From assembly GCF_019754935.1 (NCBI RefSeq), contig NZ_JAGSOA010000002.1, positions 1 to 64,000 on the forward strand: a stretch of 64,000 nucleotides of DNA, read 5' to 3'. Of this stretch, positions 17,229 to 26,160 are shown piece by piece (position 1 is the first letter of the stretch; each line of letters begins with the position of its first letter). A program made the translations under genes and the position numbers. The DNA is from Corynebacterium parakroppenstedtii (GTDB taxonomy: Bacteria; Actinomycetota; Actinomycetes; Mycobacteriales; Mycobacteriaceae). A model generated the notes under the pieces. It worked only from the letters and a program-made list of their open reading frames with translations, had not been told where the DNA came from and made no database searches.

Positions 17229-18755
17229 TTAGTCGTGGTCGCGGGTGTGGTTGCCCCGGTTGCGCGGCGGATCCGACCGGTTCGTTCGCACTCCCAACAA
17301 GACATCCTCCCAATGGGGAGTCACCGCTTTCCGACGGCGACGAGGACGGGATTCAGTGTCCGGGTGTTGTAAGAATGCGTCTTCATTCTCGGACGATCCA
17401 CCGCGGCCATCGGATGCCTGATCGTGGCCGAAGCGGTTGTTGTCATCGTTTCTGCTGGTTCCGTCATCGTTCGGATCGTCCCCGGCCGATGATCCTTTAT
17501 CCGAGGATTTATTCGCCCGCCTTGATCGGTGGTCATCGAGCCCGACGATTTCCATGCGACCGGTCCGACGGCGTTGCGTCCGTCGACCGCGTCCCCCACC
17601 TGCTCGAGAGGGGTGGCGGGGCTGCACGTCGGTGTCCGCGCCGGGCTGTCCTCCGCCCCGGGGTGCTTCATCCTCGGGTGACGAGGGGGTCGCGGAGGTA
17701 GCGTCGTCGAAGCCCTCCGCGGTTTCGTCATAATCGAAGTCGGGGTCGCCGTCGGTGTGCAGCCCGTGGATCTGCCCTGATTCCTGACTGCCATCGTCGG
17801 AATTCATTGCCGACGAGAAACGCGCGGATCCTTCCTGGCCCCTGGTACGAGACCGGGGGCGTCCGGGGGAGGGGCGGCCGAAGTCGGGGTCGACAAGTTC
17901 CGTGGCGGCTTCATTGCGTGCCACTGTCGTGGCGGAGAGCCTGTCGGAGTGGTAGCTCCATTCCGCGGTGACGTCGGACATACCGGATGTCCAGGTCAGG
18001 GTGATGATCCACAGTCGGGCGTCGTTGCGGTAGGCGTCCCACGTGGCTTCCGAGAGGTCCATTCCGCGCGCTGTGAATGCCGTGGCGAGGACGTCGTCGA
18101 GAGTCAGTGTGGACGGGCCGTCTTGTCGAACGGGGTGCGATTGGCGGGCGACGGTGGTCATGCGCTCGCGCTCGGCGAGGATGGGGTGCGCGAAGGGCTC
18201 GATTTTGCCTTGCGACATCCCGGAGGCGCGGGCGAGGTCTTCGATGGATTCGCCGCCGCGGATGCGCGCCTGGATTTCTCGCGGGGTCAGGACGACGGTC
18301 GGGGTCGACGGAGCCGTCAGCGATTCGCTGTGTTCTGTTGTGGCCGTGTCAGATCCTGCGCTGGAACCCTCGTCACCGGAGTCTTTGTCATTATCGACGC
18401 CGGAAACGTTGTCTGTGTGTGACGAACCGGAATCGCCGGATTGAGGTGCCGCTTCTGCTGGGGCATCGGTGCTGGTGGAGCCGGTCGAGCCGGGGGCGTC
18501 GGAAGCGTCGGAGACGTTGTCACCCAGCAACCATCGGAGGGTAGATCTCGTGTCCGCAGTGAGCCGCAGCCTGAAGTGCGTTGGGCCGGTGTTGTCCTCC
18601 TGCGAGGAATCCGTCGCAGAAACCTCGGGGGAGCCGTTCGAGGAAACCTCAGCTGAATCCCCCGCGGAGGATGCGTCGGGACTGTGTGGTTCCGAGGCAG
18701 CAAAAACCAGGTAGTCGTCGGTGCATTCCTCGGGGACGAGGGAAATTGTCTGCAT
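17229..18755 (-). CDS. sepH: SepH, cell division protein (DUF3071)
   Basis: A 508-residue protein starting at ATG 18755 after AGGAGG. The conserved N-terminal module is interrupted by an acidic Ser-rich spacer (about 21-57 and 82-155); the helix-turn-helix region lies at 157-200 (LTPREIQARIRGGESIEDLA) and a further conserved segment at 215-290 (LTLDDVLATAF). The remaining ~215 residues are disordered, acidic then Arg-rich. In Streptomyces and mycobacteria SepH binds FtsZ and promotes filament assembly. Its place beside serC matches Rv0883c/Rv0884c. Confidence 0.88.
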   Translation of the reverse strand: MQTISLVPEECTDDYLVFAASEPHSPDASSAGDSAEVSSNGSPEVSATDSSQEDNTGPTHFRLRLTADTRSTLRWLLGDNVSDASDAPGSTGSTSTDAPAEAAPQSGDSGSSHTDNVSGVDNDKDSGDEGSSAGSDTATTEHSESLTAPSTPTVVLTPREIQARIRGGESIEDLARASGMSQGKIEPFAHPILAERERMTTVARQSHPVRQDGPSTLTLDDVLATAFTARGMDLSEATWDAYRNDARLWIITLTWTSGMSDVTAEWSYHSDRLSATTVARNEAATELVDPDFGRPSPGRPRSRTRGQEGSARFSSAMNSDDGSQESGQIHGLHTDGDPDFDYDETAEGFDDATSATPSSPEDEAPRGGGQPGADTDVQPRHPSRAGGGRGRRTQRRRTGRMEIVGLDDHRSRRANKSSDKGSSAGDDPNDDGTSRNDDNNRFGHDQASDGRGGSSENEDAFLQHPDTESRPRRRRKAVTPHWEDVLLGVRTNRSDPPRNRGNHTRDHD

Positions 18756-19026
18756 TACTACCTCCTGGTCACATAAGCCGGGGGAACTCCCATTCCTTAT
18801 GCCAGCGTTCACTCGCGTTCGCTGCCTTTTATTCTCGTTCACCGTTTTACGCTTATGCGAAGGCGCCAGAGAACGAATGGCAATGAATGGCCGCGAATGG
18901 CAAGCCATACATATCCCGACTTTTTCTCAGATACCCCTTTACCTTAGCTGGATTAAGCAAATAGCGGTGATATACGCGCTGGATAGTGCGCGAGATCTGG
19001 TCCGCTACGCCCCGGAGTAACTGCTA
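18756..19026. promoter_or_regulatory. sepH upstream region and serC downstream gap
   Basis: No gene is seen in these 271 bp. Three GAATGGC copies lie close together between about 18873 and 18902. This is presumably the sepH promoter side. No terminator stem for serC was recognised. Confidence 0.3.
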
Positions 19027-20187
19027 CTACGCGCTCTTGTTGGCTAGTTCATTGTCCAGAATGTAATCAATGGCAGATACTAATTTCTCTACATCCGCGG
19101 TATCGATAGCCGGGAATGTGCCAATACGCAGCTGGTTTCGTCCAAGCTTGCGGTAAGGCTCAGTATCCAACACACCATTAGCGCGCAAGATGGCGGCGAT
19201 TCGCGCTGCGTCGATGGCGTCGTCGAAATCAACAGTCGTGACGACGAGGGACCGCCCCTGTGGATCGGCGACGAATGGTTGCGTCTCGGGGCGCTTTTCA
19301 GCCCAATCGTAAATAACGCGTGACGACGCAGACGTCCGCTGGACCATTCCGTCGAGCCCGCCGTTGCTATTCATCCACTGCACTTGTTGATCCATCATGA
19401 GCAGCGTCGCTACTGCTGGCGTGTTATACGTTTGGTTCTTCCGAGAATTATTCACCGCAGTCTGCAAATCCAGGAACGCAGGAATAAATCGATCCGACTG
19501 CGAAATCCGCTCAATCCTTTCCAGCGCGGCCGGGCTCATCGCAGCGAACCACAGGCCACCATCGGACGCGAAGCATTTCTGCGGCGAAAAATAGTAAGCA
19601 TCCGCATTCCGAATATCGACGGGTAAACCACCAGCTCCCGAGGTCGCGTCGATAAGGACGAGCGCGTCACCAGACGGCCGCTCCACGGGAACCATCGCCC
19701 CCGTCGACGTCTCGTTATGTGCCCACGCAACAACGTCCGCGTCGACATTGTTAAGTTCCGACGGGGAAGGGGCGGTGCCAGGATCACTTTCGAGGACGAT
19801 CGGGGCGTCCAACCAGGGGGCTCGCTCGGATGCGGCAGCGAACTTGCCGGAAAACTCCCCGTACTTCAGATGAGCGGAACGACGTTCAATCAAGCCGAAG
19901 GTCGCTGCGTCCCAGAACGCGGTGGCCCCGCCCAGTGAAGCGACGATTTCGTACCCGTCGGGAAGCTGGAAGAGCGACGTCAGGCCTTCCTGAATAGAGG
20001 CGACGATATTTTTGACCCCGGGCTTGCGGTGGGAGGTTCCCATAATGGTGGTCGCGCCCTGATCAATGGCCTTTATTTGCTCCGGGCGGATTTTGGAGGG
20101 GCCACAACCGAAGCGGCCGTCGTGGGGGAGGAGTTCCTGAGGCAGTTGAGGTGCGTCGGAGGGAGTTGATGATGTGGTGGGTGTCAT
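19027..20187 (-). CDS. serC: phosphoserine aminotransferase
   Basis: A 386-residue actinobacterial SerC. It transaminates 3-phosphohydroxypyruvate to phosphoserine in serine synthesis and can act on the pyridoxine branch in some bacteria. Recognisable parts are DGRFGCGPSKIR near residue 30, MGTSHRKPGVK, WAHNETSTG and the Schiff-base lysine in SPQKCF (about K204). ATG 20187 is preferred to 20232 because homologues begin close to this point; neither has a strong ribosome site. It is divergent from gltA with about 440 bp between, as in C. glutamicum. Confidence 0.92.
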   Translation of the reverse strand: MTPTTSSTPSDAPQLPQELLPHDGRFGCGPSKIRPEQIKAIDQGATTIMGTSHRKPGVKNIVASIQEGLTSLFQLPDGYEIVASLGGATAFWDAATFGLIERRSAHLKYGEFSGKFAAASERAPWLDAPIVLESDPGTAPSPSELNNVDADVVAWAHNETSTGAMVPVERPSGDALVLIDATSGAGGLPVDIRNADAYYFSPQKCFASDGGLWFAAMSPAALERIERISQSDRFIPAFLDLQTAVNNSRKNQTYNTPAVATLLMMDQQVQWMNSNGGLDGMVQRTSASSRVIYDWAEKRPETQPFVADPQGRSLVVTTVDFDDAIDAARIAAILRANGVLDTEPYRKLGRNQLRIGTFPAIDTADVEKLVSAIDYILDNELANKSA

Positions 20188-20626
20188 GGATGGCTCGTAT
20201 ATCTCTAGAGACTGTGCGTTGGTGGGGATCATAGTGACGCGGCCGTGAATAAGCGAATAAAACCCACAAAACTGTTTAAAATGCGTACACTGACCTCAAA
20301 TCAGCCGGTGAGTAACCCTGAAAGAGGGTGGAATTCTGGCCATTGATTGGTAACTGTCGTCCACGTCACAACCTTTGTTAAACTGTGCGGCATACCATTA
20401 CTCGGGTATGTCTGCTGTCGCCCCCACGTGAGTGAGGTTCTACACTAGATCGTGAAGAGGGCAGGTCTTCAGTATTTGTCTTGTCGTCCACATGATGGAT
20501 GCCGTGAATCGGTGAACATCGACCAAGAAAGAGAAGGCCGCCCTCGAAAGTGTATGAGTGCAGGGAAAACTTAAGCGAGCATCAGCTCCATACGGCATAA
20601 CCACTGCTTTCGGAGAAAGGGAAAAC
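20188..20626. promoter_or_regulatory. serC-gltA intergenic control region
   Basis: No gene is seen here. TGTCGTCCACGTCACA at 20355-20370 matches 8 of the 10 conserved arm positions of the GlxR/CRP consensus TGTGA-N6-TCACA. TACACT at 20441-20446 is a possible gltA -10 box. In C. glutamicum gltA is controlled by RamA, RamB and GlxR; only the GlxR-like site was recognised by eye. Confidence 0.4.
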
Positions 20627-21937
20627 ATGGCTGACAACAATGCTGCAGAGGCCAAGGACAAGGCTGTACTTACCTACCCGGGAGGCAGCTATGAAATGCC
20701 GATCGTTAAAGCAACCGATGGGAACGATGGCATTGCCCTAGGAAAGCTGCTCCAGGAAACTGGCTACGTTACCCTCGATCCGGGGTATGTAAATACAGGT
20801 TCCACGCTGTCCAATATCACCTATATTGATGGTGCAAATGGGATTCTTCGCTACCGCGGATACCCCATCGAAGAATTGGCCGAGAAGGCAACCTTCAACG
20901 AAGTCTCTTACCTACTGATTAACGGTGAGCTTCCCAACCAAGAACAGCTCGACGAATTCAACCGCAATATTCGCCGGCATACCTTGGTTGATGAAGACTT
21001 CAAGGATCACTTCTCTATTTTCCCGCGGTCATCACACCCCATGGCCGTTATTGCTTCTGCGTTGAACGTGTTGTCCACCTACTACCAGGATTCGCTCGAC
21101 CCGCTCGACCCGAATATGCAGAAGCTCAACACCTATCGCCTTATGGCGAAGGTTCCCGTGCTGGCTGCCTACTCCCACCGCGCACGTCGTGGTCAGCCGT
21201 TCATGTACCCGGATAACGGCCTGAACGCTCGCCAGAACTTCATGCGCATGATGTTCGGCTACCCGACGGAGGACTACGAAGTTGACCCCGTCCTGACGAA
21301 GGCTCTTGACCAGCTCCTTATTCTCCACGCGGACCACGAGCAGAACTGCTCCACATCGACGGTTCGCATGGTGTCCTCCGCGCAGGCCAACATGTTCGTG
21401 TCCATCGCCGCGGGCTTCAATGCTCTGTCCGGCCCGCTTCACGGTGGTGCTAACCAGGCAGTTCTGGAAATGCTCCAGGAGATCAAGGACAACGGCGGCG
21501 ACGCGACCGAGTTCATGAACAAGGTGAAGAACAAGGAAGACGGCGTGAAGCTGATGGGCTTCGGCCACCGCGTCTACAAGAGCTACGATCCGCGCGCTGC
21601 AATTGTGAAGAAGACCGCAGACCGCGTGCTCAACCACCTTGGCGTCAACGACGATCTCCTCGAAATCGCCGTGAACCTGGAAGAAATCGCGCTCAAGGAC
21701 GACTACTTCATCGACCGCAAGCTGTACCCGAATGTCGACTTCTACACTGGCCTCATTTACCGGGCCATGGGCTTCCCGACCAACTTCTTCACCGTTCTGT
21801 TCGGCATGGGCCGCCTGCCGGGTTGGATTGCCCAACACCTCGAGCTCGTGAACGACAAGTCGTCGCGCATCAACCGCCCGCGTCAGGTGTACACGGGGTA
21901 CTCTGAGCGCCACGTCGTCCCGCGCAAAGAACGCTAA
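20627..21937 (+). CDS. gltA: citrate synthase (type II)
   Basis: A 436-residue cytosolic citrate synthase catalysing oxaloacetate plus acetyl-CoA to citrate. The active-site residues correspond to His272 (LHGGANQA), His314 (GFGHRVYK) and Asp371 (NVDFYTG), aligned with H264, H305 and D362 of the E. coli enzyme. The N-terminal domain typical of hexameric type II enzymes is present. GGAGAAAGGG precedes the ATG. Gene order serC < > gltA > FKBP matches C. glutamicum. Confidence 0.96.
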   Translation: MADNNAAEAKDKAVLTYPGGSYEMPIVKATDGNDGIALGKLLQETGYVTLDPGYVNTGSTLSNITYIDGANGILRYRGYPIEELAEKATFNEVSYLLINGELPNQEQLDEFNRNIRRHTLVDEDFKDHFSIFPRSSHPMAVIASALNVLSTYYQDSLDPLDPNMQKLNTYRLMAKVPVLAAYSHRARRGQPFMYPDNGLNARQNFMRMMFGYPTEDYEVDPVLTKALDQLLILHADHEQNCSTSTVRMVSSAQANMFVSIAAGFNALSGPLHGGANQAVLEMLQEIKDNGGDATEFMNKVKNKEDGVKLMGFGHRVYKSYDPRAAIVKKTADRVLNHLGVNDDLLEIAVNLEEIALKDDYFIDRKLYPNVDFYTGLIYRAMGFPTNFFTVLFGMGRLPGWIAQHLELVNDKSSRINRPRQVYTGYSERHVVPRKER

Positions 21938-21950
21938 ACACGAAGATCCG

Positions 21951-22020
21951 GTGCCACGAGGCACCCCGCCGTGAGCCAAGTTCGTCATTACCAGCTACTC
22001 TGGTGAGCCGAGCTTGGCTC
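21951..22020 (+). terminator. stem-loops behind gltA
   Basis: GGTGCC and GGCACC (21951-21966) form a tight hairpin. A second, longer-looped stem pairs 21973-21980 with 22013-22020 and is followed by ATTGCTTTGT. This probably ends gltA transcription before the FKBP gene; the T tract is weak. Confidence 0.45.
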
Positions 22021-22075
22021 ATTGCTTTGTCAGTCCCCCTGTACCAGCGAGTCTGAAACAAAAGGAGAAAATCTC

Positions 22076-22435
22076 ATGAGTAAGCCAACTATCGAAGTCC
22101 AATCGGGTCCTGCCCCGCAAGACCTCCTCATTGAAGACATCACGGTAGGGGACGGTCCTGAAGCGCAAGCGGGATCGAATGTTGAGGTTCACTACGTGGG
22201 TGTGGACTTCGAAACCGGCGAAGAATTCGATTCCTCATGGGATCGTGGGCAAACCATCACGTTCCCGCTCACCGGCCTGATTGCCGGCTGGCAGGAAGGC
22301 ATTCCGGGCATGCGCGTTGGGGGACGTCGCAAGCTGACCATTCCGCCGGACATGGCGTATGGGCCCGCCGGCACCGGCCACCCGCTCGGTGGCCGAACCC
22401 TCGTGTTCGTTATCGATCTGGTGGACGTGAAGTAA
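22076..22435 (+). CDS. FKBP-type peptidyl-prolyl isomerase
   Basis: A 119-residue single-domain FKBP without a signal peptide, so cytosolic. The core residues of the FK506-binding fold are visible: VEVHYVGVDFETGEEFDSSW, TFPLTGLIAGWQEGIPGM and the AYGPAGTGHPLGG loop. It accelerates proline isomerisation during folding. AAAGGAG lies 8 nt before the ATG. It stands directly downstream of gltA as in C. glutamicum. Confidence 0.93.
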   Translation: MSKPTIEVQSGPAPQDLLIEDITVGDGPEAQAGSNVEVHYVGVDFETGEEFDSSWDRGQTITFPLTGLIAGWQEGIPGMRVGGRRKLTIPPDMAYGPAGTGHPLGGRTLVFVIDLVDVK

Positions 22436-22486
22436 GAGAACCTACGCGGCGCCTACGCGACCGTGGTTCTTCCGCGCAGACGGCTC

Positions 22487-24043
22487 TCACACGATGGTGG
22501 CGAGCCGTTCATAATGCGCCAGACGCTGCTCACGTCCACGTCGCAAAGTCGAATTCAACTTGATCTCCCACAAGGCGTGAGCAATCGAGTCAATTATCAC
22601 CTTGCTGTCGGCCTCGGCATCGGTGCTGTCCAATGCGGGAATAAGACGGTCGACGATGCCGCGTTCGTGAAGCTTATCCGCCGCAACGGACTGGTTTTCC
22701 ATCATCGTCGGCGCATGATCGACATCCCGATAAATAATAGCGCTGGCTCCCTCCGGGGGAAGAGGCGCCAACCACGCATCTTCACAGGCCAGAACCTGAT
22801 CAGCAGGAATCATCGAGAGCGCGGCACCTCCACACCCCTGGCCGATAATGACCGACACTGTAGGCACGTCGATATCGAGAATCTCAGCCAGCGTGCGCGC
22901 GATGGAACGAGCCATTCCAGTCCGCTCCGCGCGATCTGACAGCTCACCACCAGGAGTATCGATAACGCTGACCAGTGGGATCCCCAACTCATGGGCCAAC
23001 GTAATGCCGCGCCGGGCGAAGCGCATCGCCTCTGTGCTCAAGGGCCAGTCGCCCAACGGTTCCTGCGCGGTCCGGTCCATTCCGACGAACACGAGGGATT
23101 GGTCATTGATCCTGGTTAGCCCCACGATCACAGCCTCAGACATTCGCCCGTCCCCGGTTCCCGAGAGCTGAACCCAGTGGTCAGACAGAGCATTCACGAG
23201 ATCCCCGGCGCCGGTCCGCTGTGGATTTCGGGTTTGGGTGATGGCGTCCCACGCTGACCTCACCTCACCCGACGGCGGCGTCGGCTCGGCCGGTTCCGTC
23301 GCATGATCAGGGCGGATAAGAACGTCGAAAAGTTTTGTAAATTGCCGACGAAGGCCCGCGGGATCGATGACCCCATCGATGACCCCGTGGCGGGAGAGAT
23401 ACTCGCCCGTCTGAACGCCGGGTGAGAGAGGCTTGCCCGTCGTGAGTTCGACGACGCGGGGGCCAAGGAACCCCAGCGTGGCGCCGGGCTGGGCGAAGGT
23501 GAGGTGCCCCGCAGAGCCCCAGGACGCCATAGCCCCGCCCGTCGTGGGGTGGCGGAGATACACCAGGTAGGGCAGGTGCTGATCTTTATGCCGGTGAATC
23601 GCGGCGGTGATCGAAATCATCAGCGCAAAGGCCGGTGTTCCCTCTTGCATTCGCGTGCCGCCGGACGCGGGCGAAATCAGAAGGGGCAAGCTTTCCGCTG
23701 TTGCGCGGTGGATGGCGTCGATAATTCGTCGTGATGTCGCAGCCCCGATGGACCCACCCAGAAAAGAGAATTCCGAGGCAACCACGGCAACGCGGTGACC
23801 GTCAATCGTTCCGGCCCCGGTGATCACGGCCTCATCAACCCCTGACTTTTCCCGCGCGCGAGCTAATGATGCTGCGTAATCGTCAGAAATTTCTCCATAA
23901 TCAGGCTTAGTGTCCCAGCTATCCCATGAATCGGTATCGAGAATGTCATGAATGAGGTCATGGGCGGATAGGCGCTCGGGTTGGGGAGCGGACGGGGAGG
24001 AGTGAGAAGAGGGCGGAGTAGATGAACCGGAATGTGACACCAT
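22487..24043 (-). CDS. accD3: acetyl/propionyl-CoA carboxylase carboxyltransferase, AccD3 type
   Basis: A 517-residue protein holding both carboxyltransferase halves. The N-terminal half has the beta-type segment VVASEFSFLGGSIGAATSRR, and the C-terminal half the alpha-type segments SVIDTPGG and VSVIIGQGCGGAALSMI, so it resembles a fused AccD-AccA. There is no zinc-ribbon Cys cluster at the N terminus. M. tuberculosis accD3 (Rv0904c) sits beside echA6 (Rv0905), and here an enoyl-CoA hydratase follows one gene away. TACGCT lies exactly 6 nt before ATG 24043 and no ribosome site is visible, suggesting a leaderless mRNA. The acyl-CoA substrate is not determined. Confidence 0.82.
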   Translation of the reverse strand: MVSHSGSSTPPSSHSSPSAPQPERLSAHDLIHDILDTDSWDSWDTKPDYGEISDDYAASLARAREKSGVDEAVITGAGTIDGHRVAVVASEFSFLGGSIGAATSRRIIDAIHRATAESLPLLISPASGGTRMQEGTPAFALMISITAAIHRHKDQHLPYLVYLRHPTTGGAMASWGSAGHLTFAQPGATLGFLGPRVVELTTGKPLSPGVQTGEYLSRHGVIDGVIDPAGLRRQFTKLFDVLIRPDHATEPAEPTPPSGEVRSAWDAITQTRNPQRTGAGDLVNALSDHWVQLSGTGDGRMSEAVIVGLTRINDQSLVFVGMDRTAQEPLGDWPLSTEAMRFARRGITLAHELGIPLVSVIDTPGGELSDRAERTGMARSIARTLAEILDIDVPTVSVIIGQGCGGAALSMIPADQVLACEDAWLAPLPPEGASAIIYRDVDHAPTMMENQSVAADKLHERGIVDRLIPALDSTDAEADSKVIIDSIAHALWEIKLNSTLRRGREQRLAHYERLATIV

Positions 24044-24055
24044 TTTTCTAGCGTA
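24044..24055 (-). promoter_or_regulatory. -10 box of a leaderless promoter (accD3)
   Basis: On the minus strand TACGCT, 6 nt, then the ATG at 24043. No Shine-Dalgarno sequence. Confidence 0.45.
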
Positions 24056-24192
24056 ACTCTCATATGTCCCCCGCGAGGGGGCTTTAGTGAAATGATGTGC
24101 AGGCCGGGTGTGGGGGATAGTGTTGTGGGCGATGGAGCGCCGATTTAGCCTTCTGAGCTGGGGTTCTGCAGGACTGGGGCATAGCGTGTTCA

Positions 24193-25086
24193 ATGGCTCG
24201 TATGGCTAACAACACTTCGAAAGCAGAGACGACACAGCAGAACAATGCTGGCCCGACGGCCACACTGAGTGACGGGACTGTGATCCCACGCTTGGGATTT
24301 GGAACATGGGAATTGTCTCAGGAGGAGGCGTATTCCTCGGTTCGCACGGCAATTGCGGCTGGATTCCGGCGCATCGATACCGCAATGATTTACAAGAATG
24401 AGGAATCAACGGGCAAAGCTATTCGCGATGCTATCGAGAATGGTGATGTCACTCGTGAGGAACTCACGGTCTCAACCAAACTGTGGAATTCCGACCAGGG
24501 ATATGAATCCACCTTTGAGGCATTCAACACCAGCATGGAAAAGTTGGGGCTTGATTACGTTGACATCTATTTCATCCACTGGCCGTACCCTGAAAAGAAT
24601 CAATATAAGGAATCCTTCAGGGCGATGATTGAGCTACAGAACCAAGGTCGTATTCGCTCCTTGGCTGTGTGCAATTTTTATCCAGAAGCAATGGATGAAC
24701 TTGTTGCGGAAAATAACAAGACGCCGACTATTAACCAGATCGAACTCCACCCAGGGTTCTCGCAGGCAGCGATGCGTTCCTTTGACGACCAGCACTCCAT
24801 TCTGACGGAATCATGGTCGCCGTTGGCCCAGGGTAAGTACTTCGATGAACCAGTTATTAAGGATTTGGCTGCTAAGTATGGAAAGACACCAGCGCAAATT
24901 GTTCTTCGCTGGCATCTTGATATGGGGCTCTCCGTCTTGACCCGTTCCAAGTCCAAAGAACACGTGGAATCCAACTTCGATATTCTCGACTTCTCCTTAA
25001 CGACCGATGAGGTTGAGCAGATCACTGCGTTGGACCGTGAAGATGGGCGCATTGGTGCTGATCCTAGCACCGCTAACTTTGAGTGA
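24193..25086 (+). CDS. aldo/keto reductase, 2,5-diketo-gluconate reductase-like
   Basis: A 297-residue NADPH-dependent reductase of the AKR5 group. The TIM-barrel catalytic tetrad is readable: Asp in IDTAMIYKNE, Tyr in the same motif, Lys in VSTKLW and His in FIHWPYP. NQIELHPGFSQ and the C-terminal cofactor motif LTRSKSKEHVESN fit the family. A second ATG three codons in is an equally good start; neither has a ribosome site. The gene is AT-richer than its neighbours and has no counterpart in the mycobacterial accD3-echA6 order, so it may be an insertion. Substrate unknown. Confidence 0.85.
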   Translation: MARMANNTSKAETTQQNNAGPTATLSDGTVIPRLGFGTWELSQEEAYSSVRTAIAAGFRRIDTAMIYKNEESTGKAIRDAIENGDVTREELTVSTKLWNSDQGYESTFEAFNTSMEKLGLDYVDIYFIHWPYPEKNQYKESFRAMIELQNQGRIRSLAVCNFYPEAMDELVAENNKTPTINQIELHPGFSQAAMRSFDDQHSILTESWSPLAQGKYFDEPVIKDLAAKYGKTPAQIVLRWHLDMGLSVLTRSKSKEHVESNFDILDFSLTTDEVEQITALDREDGRIGADPSTANFE

Positions 25087-25164
25087 TCCCCACGCAGCCC
25101 GTGTGACACGCGGGCGTCGTGCGGGCACGTTGGCGAAAACGCCGCGGGGGGCTCGCGCGGCGCA

Positions 25165-25176
25165 TAGCCTGTATTT
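25165..25176 (+). promoter_or_regulatory. -10 box of a leaderless promoter (enoyl-CoA hydratase)
   Basis: TAGCCT at 25165-25170, then 6 nt, then the ATG at 25177. No ribosome site. Confidence 0.5.
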
Positions 25177-26037
25177 ATGACGAATGAGAACAATGTCACA
25201 TCCGCATCACCCGACGGCGAGGTCACTTTAGACATCCTGCCCGTGGATAACGACACTCCAACCGATGGCGAGCCGCAGCCACAGGTAGCAGTAATCACAA
25301 TCCGTCGCGATCACAAGAGAAACGCGCTGAACGCCGACGTCTGCGGCCAGATCGCGACATATGTTCACGAGGCGGAAAATACGGAGTCCGTTCGCGCCAT
25401 CCTTCTCCGCGGGGAGGGGAAGGCTTTTTGCGCCGGAGCAGACCTCGCCGGCGGCGTGTATACCTCCGCTTTCCATCACAATCTCGATGCGATGCTGACC
25501 TCTATTACTCATTCGCCTCTCCCCGTTATTGCCGATGTCCATGGCCCGGCGGTCGGTGCGGGCACCCAGCTGGCCATGGCGTGCGACCTCCGCGTCGTGG
25601 GGGAGAGTGGCTGGTTCAGCGTTCCCGTCGTCCGCCTAGGTATCGCCGTCGATCCGTGGACGATCCATCGCGCCGTCGAATTACTCGGCGGTGCCCGGGC
25701 GCGGTCCTTCCTCTACACGGCTGAGCGAATCGGGCCCGACGCTGCGATATCAGCAGGGTTGGCGTCGTCACGAGGAAACCACGACGACGCCTGGCAGGTC
25801 GCCGTCGATCAAGCCACGAATGCTCCGCTGACCTTGAGGTATCTCAAAGCCGTCTTTAATCAGGTAGTTCCGACGGGGGTGGCCCAGGGTGGTTCCTCCG
25901 AGGGAACTGAGGATAACGGCGCTGACCTCACCGCTCTTCATGAACGCTTGCGCACAGAGTGTTGGGATTCCGAGGACGCCGCCGAGGCAAGGGCGGCGCG
26001 GTCCGAAAAACGTTCGGCGGTCTTCAAGGGCAAATAG
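25177..26037 (+). CDS. enoyl-CoA hydratase/isomerase, EchA6 position
   Basis: A 286-residue crotonase-fold protein. After a ~30-residue acidic leader come the family segments ITIRRDHKRNALN, the oxyanion-hole loops GKAFCAGADLAGG and GPAVGAGTQLAMACD, and a C-terminal helical region. M. tuberculosis EchA6 (Rv0905) at this map position binds acyl-CoA and shuttles it to the mycolate pathway rather than hydrating it. The usual catalytic Glu pair of hydratases is not clearly present (VGAGTQLAM and FSVPVVRLG lack Glu at those places), so a non-catalytic or acyl-CoA-binding role is possible. Confidence 0.8.
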   Translation: MTNENNVTSASPDGEVTLDILPVDNDTPTDGEPQPQVAVITIRRDHKRNALNADVCGQIATYVHEAENTESVRAILLRGEGKAFCAGADLAGGVYTSAFHHNLDAMLTSITHSPLPVIADVHGPAVGAGTQLAMACDLRVVGESGWFSVPVVRLGIAVDPWTIHRAVELLGGARARSFLYTAERIGPDAAISAGLASSRGNHDDAWQVAVDQATNAPLTLRYLKAVFNQVVPTGVAQGGSSEGTEDNGADLTALHERLRTECWDSEDAAEARAARSEKRSAVFKGK

Positions 26038-26148
26038 GCTCCGGCATAGGCAGCCGAGCGTCGGGACTCGAGCCTCGCCAACCCGGCCCCGGGAGTGGGC
26101 GTGGGGAGTCGAACGTCGATAGCCCAGCCGTGTTAATAAGGCGTTCTC

Positions 26149-26160
26149 TACAATGAGCAC
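26149..26160 (+). promoter_or_regulatory. -10 box of a leaderless promoter (ctpE)
   Basis: TACAAT at 26149-26154, then 6 nt, then the ATG at 26161. No ribosome site. Confidence 0.5.

Noticed and set aside
21032..21988. 318-codon open frame antisense to gltA
   Set aside because: Shadow of a strongly codon-biased citrate synthase gene; no ribosome site or motif.
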